Part shown: positions 1-9,884 of the stretch, one piece after another
Layout: each line of letters opens with the position of its first letter
Numbering within the stretch: position 1 is the first letter of the stretch
Assembly: GCA_947445115.1 (NCBI GenBank)
Contig: CANFCG010000009.1
Coordinates: 17,412-81,411, forward strand
Source of the DNA: Comamonadaceae bacterium
GTDB lineage: Bacteria; Pseudomonadota; Gammaproteobacteria; Burkholderiales; Burkholderiaceae_C
Length of the DNA: 64,000 nt
Direction: 5' to 3'
The notes under the pieces: generated by a model
The model's input: the letters and a program-made list of their open reading frames with translations, nothing else
Database searches by the model: none
What the model was told of the DNA's origin: nothing
Position numbers and translations under genes: made by a program

Positions 1-2641
1 TGGCGGTGGGCACGTCGATACCTGTCTCGATGATGGTCGAGCACAAAAGCACATTGAAGCGCTGCGCCACAAAGTCGCGCATCACGCGCTCCAATTCGCG
101 CTCGGGCATTTGACCGTGAGCGATTTGGATGCGGGCTTCGGGCAGCAGCTCGGTGAGCTGTGCAAGGCGGTTTTCCATCGTCGCCACATCGTTGTGCAAA
201 AAGTAGCATTGCCCGCCGCGTTTGATTTCTCGCAAGAGGGCTTCGCGCATGACGCTTTTGTCTTCACTACGCACAAAAGTTTTGATTGCTAAGCGACGCT
301 GCGGTGCAGTGGCAATGACCGACAAATCGCGCATCCCTTCCAGCGCCATGCATAGTGTGCGTGGGATCGGTGTGGCGGTGAGCGTCAGCACGTCCACCTC
401 GGCGCGTAGCGACTTCATCGCTTCCTTGTGCCGCACGCCAAAGCGGTGCTCTTCGTCAATGATGAGGAGGCCAAGGTCTTTGAAATGCGTGTCTTTGGAC
501 AAGAGTTTGTGCGTGCCCACAACGATGTCCAGCGTGCCGTCCGCAATGCCTTTTTGTGCTGCGGAGATCTCTTTGGCGGTGCGGAAGCGTGACATTTCCG
601 CAATGCGAATCGGCCATTTGGCAAAGCGATCTGTCAGCGTTTGAAAGTGCTGTTCGGCAAGCAAAGTGGTGGGCGCAAGGATGGCGACTTGTTTACCGCC
701 CAGCACTGCGATAAAGGCGGCGCGTAGTGCGACTTCGGTTTTGCCAAATCCCACATCACCGCAGACCAGCCTGTCCATGGGGCGCGGCGAAATCATGTCT
801 TGCATCACCGCGTGAATGGCGGCTTTTTGATCGGGCGTTTCTTCAAAGCCAAAGTCGTTGGCAAAGATTTCGTACTCTGTGGGTTGGAAGCGAAAGGCAA
901 AGCCCTCGCGTGCGGCGCGGCGTGCGTAAATGTTGAGCAGTTCGGCGGCACTATCCCGCACTTGCTGAGCGGCCTTGCGCTTGGCTTTGTTCCATTGGTC
1001 GGAGCCCAAGCGGTGCAGCGGCGCTTCGTCGGGGCTGACGCCCGTGTAGCGACTAATGAGATGAAGCGCTGCAACGGGCACGTAGAGCACGGCTTCGTTC
1101 GCGTACTCCAAATGCAAAAACTCTTGCTTGTTGTTGGGATCATCTTTGTCGGTGGATGCCAGCCCGAGATCGAGATGCACCAACCCACGATAGCGCCCAA
1201 TGCCGTGCGAGGCATGCACCACGGGGTCGCCAATGTTGAGCTCGGCCAAATCTTTAATCAGCGCGTCTAAGTCGGTCGTTTTTTCCTGTCCGCGCTTACC
1301 GCGCCGCTGGGTGGGACTGCTCGCAAACAATTCGGTTTCGGTGACGAAATCAATATGGAACTCATCCCAAGCAAAGCCTGCATACAGCGATGCTGTCGCA
1401 ATGCCAATTTTTTCATCGCTTGTTTGGAATTCTTCTAAAGACGCAAAGCCCACGGGCGAGATATGCGAGGCTCGCAAGAAATCAAGCAACGATTCTTGCC
1501 GACCTTTGCTTTCGGCCAATAACAAAACGCGGTGCGGACTAGAGAGCAGATGCGCCTTGAGATTAGCCAGTGGCTCATCCACAGCGCGGTTAGCGGCAAG
1601 AGAGGGGAGTGTTGAAGGACTGTCGCCTTTCAGAGAAAGCGCAGCATACTTCTTAGTCTCTTGATAAAACGCATCTGTGGGTAAAAACAAATGCTCAGGC
1701 GCCAGCGCAGGCCGATCAGGGTCATTTCGCAAAATCCGATAACGATCCGTCGTGTCCTTCCAAAACTGTTGCAGCGGTGCTTCTAAATCGCCATGCAGTA
1801 CCAAGGTCGCGGACTCACCCAAATAGTCAAACACCGTCGCCGTGCTTTCAAAGAACAGCGGCAGGTAGTACTCGATGCCCGCCGTGGCAATGCCGTTGCC
1901 CATCTCTTTGTAGATGCGGCTCTTGGTCGGGTCGCCTTCCAAGAGTTCACGCCAACGGTTACGGAACGTGGCGCGTGCCGCCTCGTCCAGCGGAAACTCG
2001 CGCCCGGGCAAGAGCCGTAGCTCAGGCACGGGATAGAGCGAGCGCTGCGAGTCGGGATCAAAGCTGCGGATGGAGTCAATCACGTCATCGAACAAATCCA
2101 CGCGATACGGCATCACCGAGCCCATGGGGAACAAATCAATCAAACCACCGCGCACGGCGTATTCACCGGGGCTGACGACCTGCGCCACGTGGTTGTAGCC
2201 CGCGAGCGTGAGCTGTGCTTTTAGCTTGGCTTCTTCAAGCTGCTGCTTGGCTTTGAAGTGAAACGTATAGCCCGCCAAAAAGGACGGCGGCGCAAGGCGA
2301 TAGAGCGCCGTGGTGGCAGGGATGATGACCACATCAGCCTCGCCATTTTTAATACGCCACAGTGTGGCGAGCCGCTCCGAAATCAAATCTTGATGCGGCG
2401 AGAAGCTGTCATAGGGCAGGGTCTCCCAATCGGGGAAGAGCGTGCAGCGCAAATCGGGGGCGAAGAACGGCAGCTCCACCATCAAACGCTGCGCGTCAGC
2501 CGCGTCAGCGCACACGATAGCCGTGATTTTGTGCTCTGCTTTGTCTCGAATCGCTAGTTGTGAAATGAGTAGTGCATCGCCAGAGCCTGCGGGTTTGGCA
2601 AGCGAAAACCGCTGCCCCGCTTTTAGTTTTGGTAAATCCAT
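1..2641 (-). CDS. mfd: Transcription-repair coupling factor Mfd (3' end outside window)
   Basis: Mfd removes RNA polymerase stalled at DNA lesions and recruits UvrA; it is a cytoplasmic ATP-driven DNA translocase. I translated the minus strand from the ATG at 2641 and found it open to base 1, about 880 codons without a frameshift. The N-terminus carries the UvrB-like module (WETLPYDSFSPHQD near residue 75). The RNA-polymerase-interacting region follows, with GDPVVHASHGIGRYRG. The translocase has Walker A GDVGFGKT near residue 628 and DEEH near residue 729. Motif V (STIIETGID) lies at the window edge, so roughly the last 250 residues of a usual protein of about 1150 are missing. Mfd diverges from ispDF with only 25 bases between the start codons. 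The identification is secure. Confidence 0.97.
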   Translation of the reverse strand, partial: MDLPKLKAGQRFSLAKPAGSGDALLISQLAIRDKAEHKITAIVCADAADAQRLMVELPFFAPDLRCTLFPDWETLPYDSFSPHQDLISERLATLWRIKNGEADVVIIPATTALYRLAPPSFLAGYTFHFKAKQQLEEAKLKAQLTLAGYNHVAQVVSPGEYAVRGGLIDLFPMGSVMPYRVDLFDDVIDSIRSFDPDSQRSLYPVPELRLLPGREFPLDEAARATFRNRWRELLEGDPTKSRIYKEMGNGIATAGIEYYLPLFFESTATVFDYLGESATLVLHGDLEAPLQQFWKDTTDRYRILRNDPDRPALAPEHLFLPTDAFYQETKKYAALSLKGDSPSTLPSLAANRAVDEPLANLKAHLLSSPHRVLLLAESKGRQESLLDFLRASHISPVGFASLEEFQTSDEKIGIATASLYAGFAWDEFHIDFVTETELFASSPTQRRGKRGQEKTTDLDALIKDLAELNIGDPVVHASHGIGRYRGLVHLDLGLASTDKDDPNNKQEFLHLEYANEAVLYVPVAALHLISRYTGVSPDEAPLHRLGSDQWNKAKRKAAQQVRDSAAELLNIYARRAAREGFAFRFQPTEYEIFANDFGFEETPDQKAAIHAVMQDMISPRPMDRLVCGDVGFGKTEVALRAAFIAVLGGKQVAILAPTTLLAEQHFQTLTDRFAKWPIRIAEMSRFRTAKEISAAQKGIADGTLDIVVGTHKLLSKDTHFKDLGLLIIDEEHRFGVRHKEAMKSLRAEVDVLTLTATPIPRTLCMALEGMRDLSVIATAPQRRLAIKTFVRSEDKSVMREALLREIKRGGQCYFLHNDVATMENRLAQLTELLPEARIQIAHGQMPERELERVMRDFVAQRFNVLLCSTIIETGIDVPTA

Positions 2642-2666
2642 AAGTAATCAATTTTAGAATGCACAC

Positions 2667-3872
2667 ATGACGAAAAAAAATTCGGAGTCCAAATTTTTCG
2701 CACTTATCCCTTGCGCAGGTGCTGGATTACGTGCAGGCGGCGACGCGCCCAAGCAATACCAAACGATGGCAGGCAAGCCGATGGTGCTGCACACGTTAGA
2801 TGCTTTTGCGAAGGTAGATCGCATCACTAAGACGGTCGTCGTGGTCTCGCCAGATGATGCGGTGTTTAGGGCGTTCAATGCTGATGTTGATGTCCTTCTC
2901 TGCGGCGGTGCAACGCGCGCTGACTCGGTTAAAAATGGGCTGCAAGCCTTATTGAATAAGGGCTGTAGCAGCGTCGATTGGGTGCTGGTGCACGATGCGG
3001 CACGGTGCATGATTACGCCCGAGCAGATCAATCACCTGATCGACGAATGCCAGCATGACGCAGTAGGCGGTCTCTTGGCTTGCCTTGTGGCGGATACGCT
3101 GAAATCCTCGGGTGAGGGGCGGGTCACTGCGACAGTGACTAGAGATCGTAAATGGGCCGCACAGACACCACAAATGTTTAGGGTAGGTGCTCTGCAAGCC
3201 GCTCTGGATAAGGCTTCGCAGGCAGGTATTGCTGTAACTGACGATGCTAGCGCGATGGAGGCGATGGGCCTGCAGCCCAAGCTGGTCAAGGCTTCCAGTC
3301 AAAATTTTAAAGTGACCTATCCCGAGGACTTCGCCTTGGCTGAAGCGATTTTGAACAGTAGGAATAAAACCATGGGCAATTCCCGTACAAATCCCCCTGC
3401 ATTCAGAATTGGCGAAGGCTGGGACACGCATCAATTAGTCGAAGGCCGGCCGCTTGTTTTAGGCGGCGTCACGATTCCCTTTAGTAAAGGCTTACTCGGG
3501 CACTCCGACGCAGACGCACTGTGTCACGCCATTACCGATGCGCTTTTGGGCGCGGCGGCGCTGGGCGACATAGGTAAACATTTTCCCGATACCGACTTGC
3601 GTTTCAGGGGCGCGAACTCGGTGCAGCTACTCAAGCATACGGCGCTGCTTTTGCGAGAGGCCGGCTGGCAGATTGGCAACGTGGACAGCACTGTCATCGC
3701 ACAAGCGCCAAAGCTAGCGCCCTTCATTGATGCGATGCGAAAAAATTTAAGCGAAGCGCTGGGGTTGGATATATCGCAAGTCAACGTCAAAGCCAAGACT
3801 GCCGAGACAATGGGGCCTGTGGGCGAGGGGTTGGCTATGGAGGCACGGGCGGTGGTCGTTGTGAGTCAATAG
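2667..3872 (+). CDS. ispDF: Bifunctional IspD/IspF isoprenoid enzyme
   Basis: This is a fused MEP-pathway enzyme. The N-terminal IspD domain (about residues 1-230) makes CDP-methylerythritol from CTP and MEP, and shows [15 protein letters not shown] and VLVHDAAR. The C-terminal IspF domain makes the 2,4-cyclodiphosphate. Its likely metal ligands are D253, H255 and H287, with the same spacing as E. coli IspF D8/H10/H42. The MEP pathway also appears in this window as dxr at 8685. IspE, the step between the two halves, is not in the window. A possible internal start lies at Met236 (ATG 3372) behind an AGGA, which could also give free IspF of 166 residues. No stop codon separates the halves in this sequence. 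Confidence 0.96.
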   Translation: MTKKNSESKFFALIPCAGAGLRAGGDAPKQYQTMAGKPMVLHTLDAFAKVDRITKTVVVVSPDDAVFRAFNADVDVLLCGGATRADSVKNGLQALLNKGCSSVDWVLVHDAARCMITPEQINHLIDECQHDAVGGLLACLVADTLKSSGEGRVTATVTRDRKWAAQTPQMFRVGALQAALDKASQAGIAVTDDASAMEAMGLQPKLVKASSQNFKVTYPEDFALAEAILNSRNKTMGNSRTNPPAFRIGEGWDTHQLVEGRPLVLGGVTIPFSKGLLGHSDADALCHAITDALLGAAALGDIGKHFPDTDLRFRGANSVQLLKHTALLLREAGWQIGNVDSTVIAQAPKLAPFIDAMRKNLSEALGLDISQVNVKAKTAETMGPVGEGLAMEARAVVVVSQ

Positions 3873-3893
3873 ATTTTTCGTTTTTATGGCTAG

Positions 3894-3922
3894 TGAGTTT
3901 AAAACGGTTTGGGCGCTATAAT
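3894..3922 (+). promoter_or_regulatory. Candidate promoter of rpsB-tsf
   Basis: A perfect -10 hexamer TATAAT lies at 3917-3922 in the 177-base gap before rpsB. Seventeen bases upstream is only a poor -35 (TGAGTT, 3894-3899). A strong promoter is expected here because ribosomal protein genes follow. The assignment rests on the -10 match and the position alone. Confidence 0.5.
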
Positions 3923-3929
3923 TGAGCGG

Positions 3930-3964
3930 CTTTGCTACTTGGCAAAGTAAATCTGCGAGCAGAT
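3930..3964 (+). promoter_or_regulatory. Two tandem hairpins in the rpsB leader
   Basis: Just after the candidate -10 are two inverted repeats. The first is CTTTGC (3930-3935) with GCAAAG (3942-3947), loop of six. The second is ATCTG (3951-3955) with CAGAT (3960-3964), loop CGAG. About 85 bases of leader remain before the rpsB ATG. In enterobacteria the rpsB leader mediates feedback by S2. Whether these hairpins do the same is inference. Confidence 0.4.
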
Positions 3965-4049
3965 CCATTCAAGGTGTTTTTTACCGACTAGCGCGGCATA
4001 AGACTCGAATCTGTTTTAGACCTTAACCTTTGATTTTATTGGAATAATT

Positions 4050-4790
4050 ATGTCAGTATCCATGCGCGATATGCTAGAAGCAGGCGTCCATTTCGGACAC
4101 CAAACACGTTTCTGGAACCCCAAGATGGCCCCGTTTATTTTCGGTCATCGCAACAAAATTCACATTATCAACTTGGAAAAATCGTTACCGATGTTCCAAG
4201 ACGCAATGAAATTTGCCAGTCAAACTGCTGCCAAGCGCGGTACGATTTTGATGGTTGGCACTAAGCGCCAAGCACGCGAATTCATTGTTGAAGAAGCTGG
4301 TCGTGCTGGCATGCCTTTTGTGAGCCAGCGTTGGCTTGGTGGCATGCTGACCAATTTCAAAACCGTTAAAACATCGATCAAGCGTCTGAAGGATATGAAG
4401 GCGCAGTTAGAGACCGGTCTTGATGCCCTCAGTAAAAAAGAGCAGCTTACATTTAGCCGCGAAATTGCAAAGCTTGAGCGTGACATTGGCGGTATTCAAG
4501 ACATGAGCGAATTGCCAAGTGCGATTTTTGTGATTGACGTGGGCTATCACAAGATTGCTTTGCAAGAAGCGGCTAAGTTGGGAATCCCAGTCATTGGCGT
4601 GGTGGATACTAACCATTCACCTGTTGGCATCCAATACGTGATTCCAGGTAATGATGACTCGTCTAAAGCGGTTCAGCTGTACGCCCGTGGTATTGCGGAC
4701 GCGATTTTGGCTGGCCGTGCAAACGCAGTGCAAGAAGTTGTCACTGCTGTTCAGCAAAATGAAGACGAATTTGTTGAGGTGCAAGAATGA
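4050..4790 (+). CDS. rpsB: 30S ribosomal protein S2
   Basis: Small-subunit ribosomal protein S2, 246 residues, the usual length. It binds late to the 30S subunit between head and body and helps recruit S1. The N-terminus ([20 protein letters not shown]) and the segment [19 protein letters not shown] are characteristic, as are [11 protein letters not shown] and [18 protein letters not shown]. It is the first gene of the rpsB-tsf pair, and its stop overlaps the tsf start as ATGA. A 177-base leader with a TATAAT and two hairpins precedes it, a plausible place for autogenous control. The identification is secure. Confidence 0.99.
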   Translation: MSVSMRDMLEAGVHFGHQTRFWNPKMAPFIFGHRNKIHIINLEKSLPMFQDAMKFASQTAAKRGTILMVGTKRQAREFIVEEAGRAGMPFVSQRWLGGMLTNFKTVKTSIKRLKDMKAQLETGLDALSKKEQLTFSREIAKLERDIGGIQDMSELPSAIFVIDVGYHKIALQEAAKLGIPVIGVVDTNHSPVGIQYVIPGNDDSSKAVQLYARGIADAILAGRANAVQEVVTAVQQNEDEFVEVQE

Positions 4791-5674
4791 CCCAGATTAC
4801 AGCAAGTATGGTTGCAGAGCTCCGCGCCAAGACTGACGCGCCCATGATGGAGTGCAAGAAAGCATTGACTGAAGCCGCTGGTGATATGGAAAAGGCAGAA
4901 GAGCTGCTCCGCGTCAAGCTGGGCAGCAAGGCGAGCAAAGCAGCTAGCCGCGTGACAGCTGAAGGCGTGGTGGTGATCGCAACGACTGCTGATGCGGGTG
5001 CGATGTTAGAAGTGAACTGCGAAACGGACTTCGTGACTAAAAACGATAGCTTTTTGGCTCTTTGCCAAGCGGCTGCCGATTTGATCGCTAAGCATAATCC
5101 AGCTGATATCGCTGCTTTATCAGCTCTGCCTTATACGCTTGACGGTTTTGGGCCGACGCTTGAGGATGTGCGCCGTGGCTTGATTGGCAAGATTGGCGAG
5201 AACATGAGTTTGCGTCGCTTTCAGCGCTACACAGGTTCTAGTTTGGCAACCTACCTGCACGGTACACGCATTGGCGTGGTGGTGCAGTATGCTGGTGACG
5301 AGACGGCGGCTAAAGACGTGGCGATGCATATTGCTGCGATGAAGCCTGTGTCAATGACCAGCGCTGAAGTGCCACAAAATTTGATTGATAAAGAGCGCTC
5401 GGTGGCGACGATTAAGGCTGCCGAGTCCGGCAAGCCTGCTGAAATTGCTACCAAGATGATCGAAGGCTCGGTTCAAAAATATTTGAAAGAGGTCAGCTTG
5501 TTTGATCAGTCGTTTGTTAAAAATGATAAATTGACGGTTGCTTCGATGCTCAAATCTGTTAATACAACGATGTCGGGCTTTACGCTTTACGTGGTTGGCG
5601 AAGGCATTGAGAAGAAGGTAGATGACTTTGCTGCTGAAGTAGCCGCCCAAGTGGCTGCCGCTAAAGGTCAATAA
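4787..5674 (+). CDS. tsf: Elongation factor Ts
   Basis: EF-Ts is the guanine-nucleotide exchange factor that recycles EF-Tu-GDP to EF-Tu-GTP in the cytoplasm. The product is 295 residues. The N-terminal domain (about 1-55) has the conserved [12 protein letters not shown]. The core follows with EVNCETDFV, the segment that inserts next to the EF-Tu nucleotide pocket. The gene overlaps rpsB by four bases (ATGA), so the two are probably translated in a coupled way. A strong hairpin terminator stands about 16 bases after the stop, which closes this transcription unit. Confidence 0.99.
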   Translation: MTQITASMVAELRAKTDAPMMECKKALTEAAGDMEKAEELLRVKLGSKASKAASRVTAEGVVVIATTADAGAMLEVNCETDFVTKNDSFLALCQAAADLIAKHNPADIAALSALPYTLDGFGPTLEDVRRGLIGKIGENMSLRRFQRYTGSSLATYLHGTRIGVVVQYAGDETAAKDVAMHIAAMKPVSMTSAEVPQNLIDKERSVATIKAAESGKPAEIATKMIEGSVQKYLKEVSLFDQSFVKNDKLTVASMLKSVNTTMSGFTLYVVGEGIEKKVDDFAAEVAAQVAAAKGQ

Positions 5675-5690
5675 AACTGCTACTGACATC

Positions 5691-5720
5691 AAAAAAAAGC
5701 GCACGCAGTGCGCTTTTTTT
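5691..5720. terminator. Rho-independent terminator after tsf
   Basis: A run of A, the stem GCGCAC with loop GCA and GTGCGC, then a run of seven T. It is symmetric, so it could stop transcription from either side. It ends the rpsB-tsf unit. A TATAAT at 5720-5725 abuts its T-run and may serve as the -10 of pyrH, though I see no good -35. Confidence 0.9.
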
Positions 5721-5765
5721 ATAATCTAAAAATACAATTCACTCAAGCACATACAGGAGCACTCT

Positions 5766-6497
5766 ATGACAAGTTCAGCCACTAGCAGCACGCCTTACAA
5801 ACGCATTTTGCTAAAACTCTCGGGTGAGGCTTTAATGGGGGATGATGCCTTTGGCATCAATCGCGCAACCATTGTGCGTATGGTTGAAGAAATTGCGGAA
5901 ATCACGCGAATGGGCGTTCAAGTCGCAGTGGTCATTGGTGGTGGAAATATTTTTCGCGGCGTGGCCGGTGGCTCAGTCGGAATGGACCGTGCCACAGCGG
6001 ATTACATGGGGATGCTGGCGACTGTCATGAATGCATTGGCGCTAGGCGACACAATGAATAAAGCGGGTCTAACTGCCCGCGTGATGTCTGCCATTGCGAT
6101 TGAACAGATTGTCGAGCCTTATGTGCGTCCCAAAGCCTTGCAGTATTTAGAAGAGGGCAAGGTCGTGATTTTTGCGGCTGGTACAGGCAATCCATTTTTT
6201 ACAACTGATACGGCGGCGGCTTTGCGTGGCGCAGAAATTGGTGCAGAAGTTGTTTTGAAAGCAACTAAGGTGGATGGTGTGTATAGCGCGGATCCTGCAA
6301 AAGACCCTAACGCCACGCGTTATGCCACGATCACATTTGACGAAGCGATTAGTCGCAATTTGGGTGTGATGGATGCGGCTGCCTTTGCCCTGTGTCGCGA
6401 TCAAAAATTACCTATCAAGGTGTTTTCTATCTTCAAGCACGGCGCGCTCAAGCGCGTGGTTGAAGGAAGTGACGAAGGCACACTGGTGACTGTTTAA
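5766..6497 (+). CDS. pyrH: UMP kinase
   Basis: Bacterial UMP kinase phosphorylates UMP to UDP in pyrimidine nucleotide synthesis; it is a cytoplasmic hexamer of the amino-acid-kinase fold. The product has 243 residues, close to the usual 240. Motifs seen are the phosphate-binding KLSGEAL near the N-terminus, [11 protein letters not shown], and the C-terminal [14 protein letters not shown]. An AGGAG lies seven bases before the ATG. The gene sits between the terminator of tsf and frr, its normal neighbour. A 20-base palindromic repeat lies in the gap to frr. Confidence 0.98.
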   Translation: MTSSATSSTPYKRILLKLSGEALMGDDAFGINRATIVRMVEEIAEITRMGVQVAVVIGGGNIFRGVAGGSVGMDRATADYMGMLATVMNALALGDTMNKAGLTARVMSAIAIEQIVEPYVRPKALQYLEEGKVVIFAAGTGNPFFTTDTAAALRGAEIGAEVVLKATKVDGVYSADPAKDPNATRYATITFDEAISRNLGVMDAAAFALCRDQKLPIKVFSIFKHGALKRVVEGSDEGTLVTV

Positions 6498-6507
6498 TCA
6501 ATGGGTC

Positions 6508-6527
6508 ATTCCCGCGCAGGCGGGAAT
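6508..6527. repeat. dRS3-like palindromic repeat, copy 1
   Basis: ATTCCC, eight bases (GCGCAGGC), then GGGAAT, in the 54-base gap between pyrH and frr. The pattern is that of the neisserial dRS3 repeat. It can fold as an eight-base-pair stem with a four-base loop, but has no T-run. Other copies are at 18654, 58486 and 61429. Confidence 0.75.
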
Positions 6528-6551
6528 CTACGTATTTAAAGGATAAAAAGC

Positions 6552-7112
6552 ATGAGCATTGAAGACATTAAAAACAACGCTGCAACGAAGATGGGTTTGT
6601 CCATTGAGGCGCTCAAAAGTAATCTAGCAAAAGTTCGTACGGGACGTGCAAATCCTGCCATGCTCGACTCCGTGCAAGTGGACTATTACGGATCGCCCGT
6701 GCCTTTGTCGCAAGTGGCTAATTTATCTTTGCTTGACTCGCGCACCATTAGCATTCAGCCTTGGGAAAAAGGCATGGGCCCGAAGATTGAAAAAGCCATC
6801 CGTGAATCTGATTTGGGTTTAAACCCTTCCAGCATGGGTGATCTCATCCGCGTGCCGTTGCCACCCATGAGTGAAGAGCGTCGTAAAGAGATGACAAAGC
6901 TTGCGCGCAACGAAGGTGAAGCCGCCAAAATTGCTGTGCGTAATCTGCGCCGCGATGCGAATGAGTCGGTTAAAAAGTTGGTTAAAGACAAAGATGCTTC
7001 GGAAGACGATCAAAAGCGCTGCGAGGTGGATGTGCAAAAATTCACAGATGCGCGAATGACCGAAGTGGATGCCTTGGTTACTGCCAAAGAAAAAGACATT
7101 TTGGCGGTTTGA
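6552..7112 (+). CDS. frr: Ribosome recycling factor
   Basis: RRF splits post-termination ribosomes together with EF-G. The product is 186 residues, the standard length. The family signatures are visible: [20 protein letters not shown] near residue 25, IQPWEK, and [19 protein letters not shown] followed by TEERR-like SEERRKEM. The start ATG has an AAGGA about eight bases upstream. Its TGA stop is followed without a gap by the TTG start of uppS. Confidence 0.98.
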   Translation: MSIEDIKNNAATKMGLSIEALKSNLAKVRTGRANPAMLDSVQVDYYGSPVPLSQVANLSLLDSRTISIQPWEKGMGPKIEKAIRESDLGLNPSSMGDLIRVPLPPMSEERRKEMTKLARNEGEAAKIAVRNLRRDANESVKKLVKDKDASEDDQKRCEVDVQKFTDARMTEVDALVTAKEKDILAV

Positions 7113-7844
7113 TTGGCTGAATCACAGCTCGTTCCACATCACGTTGCCATCGTCATGGATGGTAACGGACGTTGGGCAAAAAAACGATTCCTCCCCCGCC
7201 TTGCGGGACATAAACAAGGTGTAGAAGCCTTACGATCTTGCGTGCAAGATTGTCGAACCCGTGGTGTGCGGGTGCTTACAGTTTTCGCATTTTCTTCAGA
7301 AAATTGGAGCCGCCCGGCAGATGAGGTGTCGGGTCTCATGGAAATTTTGGGCTTGGCGGTCGTTCGTGAAATCAAAGCATTGTCGGAAAACGGTGTCAGG
7401 CTTTACTTTGTGGGCGATCGCTCGGCTTTATCTTCCAAACTCATCGCTGCTTTGGTTGATGCGGAGCGGAAAACTGCCGAGAATGAACAACTTGTTTTGA
7501 ATGTTTGCCTGAACTATGGCGGGCGCTGGGATATTGCGCAAGCCGCATCCCGCTTGGCTTCTAGTGGGGCGCTCATTACTCCCAAAAGTCTTGATGGCGC
7601 AATGGCGATGGCACATGTGCCTGACCCCGATCTTTTTATCCGCACCGGCGGCGAACAACGTTTGAGTAATTTTCTTCTGTGGCAAACGGCGTATTCAGAG
7701 CTTTATTTTTCTGATTGCCTGTGGCCTGATTTTGGTGCTAATGACTTGGACGCTGCGATAGCCGCATATAGTGGCCGTGAACGCCGCTTTGGCAAAATCT
7801 CTGAGCAAATGATCTCCATACCGAAAGCTACTCATGCTGATTAA
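7113..7844 (+). CDS. uppS: Undecaprenyl diphosphate synthase
   Basis: UppS adds eight isopentenyl units to farnesyl diphosphate to make C55-PP, the lipid carrier for peptidoglycan and O-antigen, at the cytoplasmic face. The product has 243 residues. The catalytic Asp is D16 in MDGNGRWAKKR. Further motifs are AFSSENWSRP and DLFIRTGGEQRLSNFLLWQ. Translation starts at TTG directly after the frr stop; no ATG lies early in the frame, and the sequence upstream of the TTG is frr. The 3' end overlaps cdsA by 11 bases. Substrate supply comes from the MEP genes ispDF and dxr nearby. Confidence 0.97.
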   Translation: MAESQLVPHHVAIVMDGNGRWAKKRFLPRLAGHKQGVEALRSCVQDCRTRGVRVLTVFAFSSENWSRPADEVSGLMEILGLAVVREIKALSENGVRLYFVGDRSALSSKLIAALVDAERKTAENEQLVLNVCLNYGGRWDIAQAASRLASSGALITPKSLDGAMAMAHVPDPDLFIRTGGEQRLSNFLLWQTAYSELYFSDCLWPDFGANDLDAAIAAYSGRERRFGKISEQMISIPKATHAD

Positions 7845-8688
7845 ACGCATCATCACTGCCGTGGCTTTGCTCGCTATTTTGTTGCCCGCATTATTTTTAG
7901 GCTCTCCTAACTTGTTTAACGGTCTTGCTCTCATTTTGATTGCGGCTGGTGTGTGGGAATGGTCGCGCCTGAATGGTTGCCGTCAAATACAAGCCATTTT
8001 TTTTGCGCTGGACTCATTGGCAATTTGCGCCGGATTGATGTACGGAGGACTGACACGCTATCCCATGCCGCAGCTTTGGTTATTGGTTGCTGCTGTGTGG
8101 GTGTTGGCATCCAGTTGGCTACTCAAAAACGGCGTGGAAAGTTGGTCTCGTATTCCAAAATTAGTTCGTCTGCTTGTGGGTTTTGTACTGATCTGTACTG
8201 CCTGGCTTGCGCTCGCACAGTTGCGTGAAATGGGCATTAACGTCATGCTCTCAACGCTACTTTTGGTATGGGCCGCTGATATTTTCGCCTATATTGCGGG
8301 CAGAATTTTGGGTGGAAAATTGTTTGGCACTCGAAAATTAGCCATCACTATTAGCCCAGGCAAGACTTGGGAGGGCGTGCTCGGAGGCTTTATTGGTGTA
8401 TGCGCCGTGGCGATGCTGTGGCTTTCGATCGATCAGCGTTTTGCGGTCGATAGTCCGAGTCTCTATACGATCTTTGTTGTGAAGTTTGGCCTCTTATCCT
8501 TTATTGCACTTGTCTTTTGCACAGCGATGGCGGTGGTTGGTGATTTGATTGAATCTCTAGTTAAGCGTAGCGCAGGCGTCAAAGATTCCAGCGGCTTATT
8601 GCCTGGCCACGGTGGCGTGCTTGACCGTGTCGATGCACTATTGCCTGTATTACCGTTGGCCATGTTTTTTGTGAGTATTGCCACATGA
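7834..8688 (+). CDS. cdsA: Phosphatidate cytidylyltransferase
   Basis: CdsA makes CDP-diacylglycerol from phosphatidate and CTP, the branch point of phospholipid synthesis, and is an inner-membrane protein. The 284 residues include about seven to eight hydrophobic segments. The C-terminal signature is clear: SLVKRSAGVKDSSGLLPGHG followed by GVLDRVDALLP. It overlaps uppS at its 5' end and dxr by ATGA at its 3' end, so it is part of a tightly coupled run. Confidence 0.96.
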   Translation: MLIKRIITAVALLAILLPALFLGSPNLFNGLALILIAAGVWEWSRLNGCRQIQAIFFALDSLAICAGLMYGGLTRYPMPQLWLLVAAVWVLASSWLLKNGVESWSRIPKLVRLLVGFVLICTAWLALAQLREMGINVMLSTLLLVWAADIFAYIAGRILGGKLFGTRKLAITISPGKTWEGVLGGFIGVCAVAMLWLSIDQRFAVDSPSLYTIFVVKFGLLSFIALVFCTAMAVVGDLIESLVKRSAGVKDSSGLLPGHGGVLDRVDALLPVLPLAMFFVSIAT

Positions 8689-9884
8689 TGCTGGATCGTA
8701 CGCGCAAGCAAAAAGTGACGATCTTGGGCTCGACGGGCTCGGTTGGCGCGAACACGCTGGACGTGATTGCACGGCATCCGGATCGGTTTGAAGTATTTGC
8801 ATTAACTGCTTCGACGAAATGGGAGTTGTTGCTCAAGCAGTGTGCAGAGTTCAAACCCATGTTTGCGGCGATGGTTGATGCCGAAGCAGCAGCAAAATTA
8901 GCTGAAAGACTCAAAGCCGAAGGACTTCATACGCATGTGCTGGTTGGCACGCAGGCCTTATGCGACGTGGCTCGCGAAGAGCGAGTCGATACGGTCATGG
9001 CAGCCATCGTCGGCGCAGCAGGTTTGGCCCCATGCATGGCGGCTGCACGTGCGGGTAAGCGGTTGCTGCTGGCAAACAAAGAGGCGCTGGTCATTGGTGG
9101 CGATATTTTTATGCGTGCCGTAGTTGCGGGCGGCGCGACACTCTTGCCGATTGATAGCGAGCACAGTGCCATTTTTCAATCGTTGCCTGATGACCGTGCC
9201 ACTTGGGGCGATCGGATTGATAAGATTATTCTCACTGCTTCTGGCGGTCCATTTCTCAATCGTGATGTATCCACCTACGGATTGATTACGCCAGACGAAG
9301 CCTGCGCGCATCCGAATTGGGTGATGGGTCGAAAAATATCGGTCGATTCCGCCACCATGATGAATAAGGCCTTGGAGGTGATCGAGGCGAGATACTTGTT
9401 TGGTGTGGCGCCAGAGCAGATTGAGGTCGTGATTCATCCACAAAGCATCATTCACTCCATGGTGCAATACAAAGATGCGTCCGTTGTGGCACAGCTAGGA
9501 ACGCCAGATATGCGTGTGCCAATTGCGTATGGCTTGTCATACCCGGATCGAATCAAGAGCGGCGCTGCAAGCCTTGATTTCAAAGGCCTAGCGAGTATGA
9601 CCTTCCTGGAGCCAGATCTGGCAAGGTTCCCCAGCTTGCAACTGGCTTGGAGCGCTATGGCTGTACCGTCAGGCACGATTTTAATGAATGCTGCCAATGA
9701 AATTGCTGTCGAGGCGTTCTTGGCTGGGCGCATTCGTTTCGATCAAATTCACACGCTTAATGCTGAAATTGTGGTCAGTTTGAATTGCCCCATTGCTAGT
9801 AGCATCGAGGAGGTTGTCATTATTGACGGTCTAGCTCGGCAGGTGGCACAGCTAACATGCAACCGACTTGCTAACGAAAAATGA
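8685..9884 (+). CDS. dxr: 1-deoxy-D-xylulose 5-phosphate reductoisomerase
   Basis: Dxr converts DXP to MEP with NADPH, the first committed step of the MEP isoprenoid pathway. The product is 399 residues, the normal length. The NADPH-binding GSTGSVGANTLDV is near the N-terminus. LLANKEALVIGG, PIDSEHSAIFQ and the metal and substrate site SVDSATMMNKALEVIEA follow in order. It overlaps cdsA by ATGA and rseP by ATGA. It supplies the substrate for the IspD half of the fused enzyme at 2667. Confidence 0.98.
   Translation: MMLDRTRKQKVTILGSTGSVGANTLDVIARHPDRFEVFALTASTKWELLLKQCAEFKPMFAAMVDAEAAAKLAERLKAEGLHTHVLVGTQALCDVAREERVDTVMAAIVGAAGLAPCMAAARAGKRLLLANKEALVIGGDIFMRAVVAGGATLLPIDSEHSAIFQSLPDDRATWGDRIDKIILTASGGPFLNRDVSTYGLITPDEACAHPNWVMGRKISVDSATMMNKALEVIEARYLFGVAPEQIEVVIHPQSIIHSMVQYKDASVVAQLGTPDMRVPIAYGLSYPDRIKSGAASLDFKGLASMTFLEPDLARFPSLQLAWSAMAVPSGTILMNAANEIAVEAFLAGRIRFDQIHTLNAEIVVSLNCPIASSIEEVVIIDGLARQVAQLTCNRLANEK

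Noticed and set aside
1..2641. Frameshift or pseudogene in mfd
   Set aside because: The frame is open over about 880 codons, with Mfd motifs in correct order. The lack of a stop is due to the window edge.
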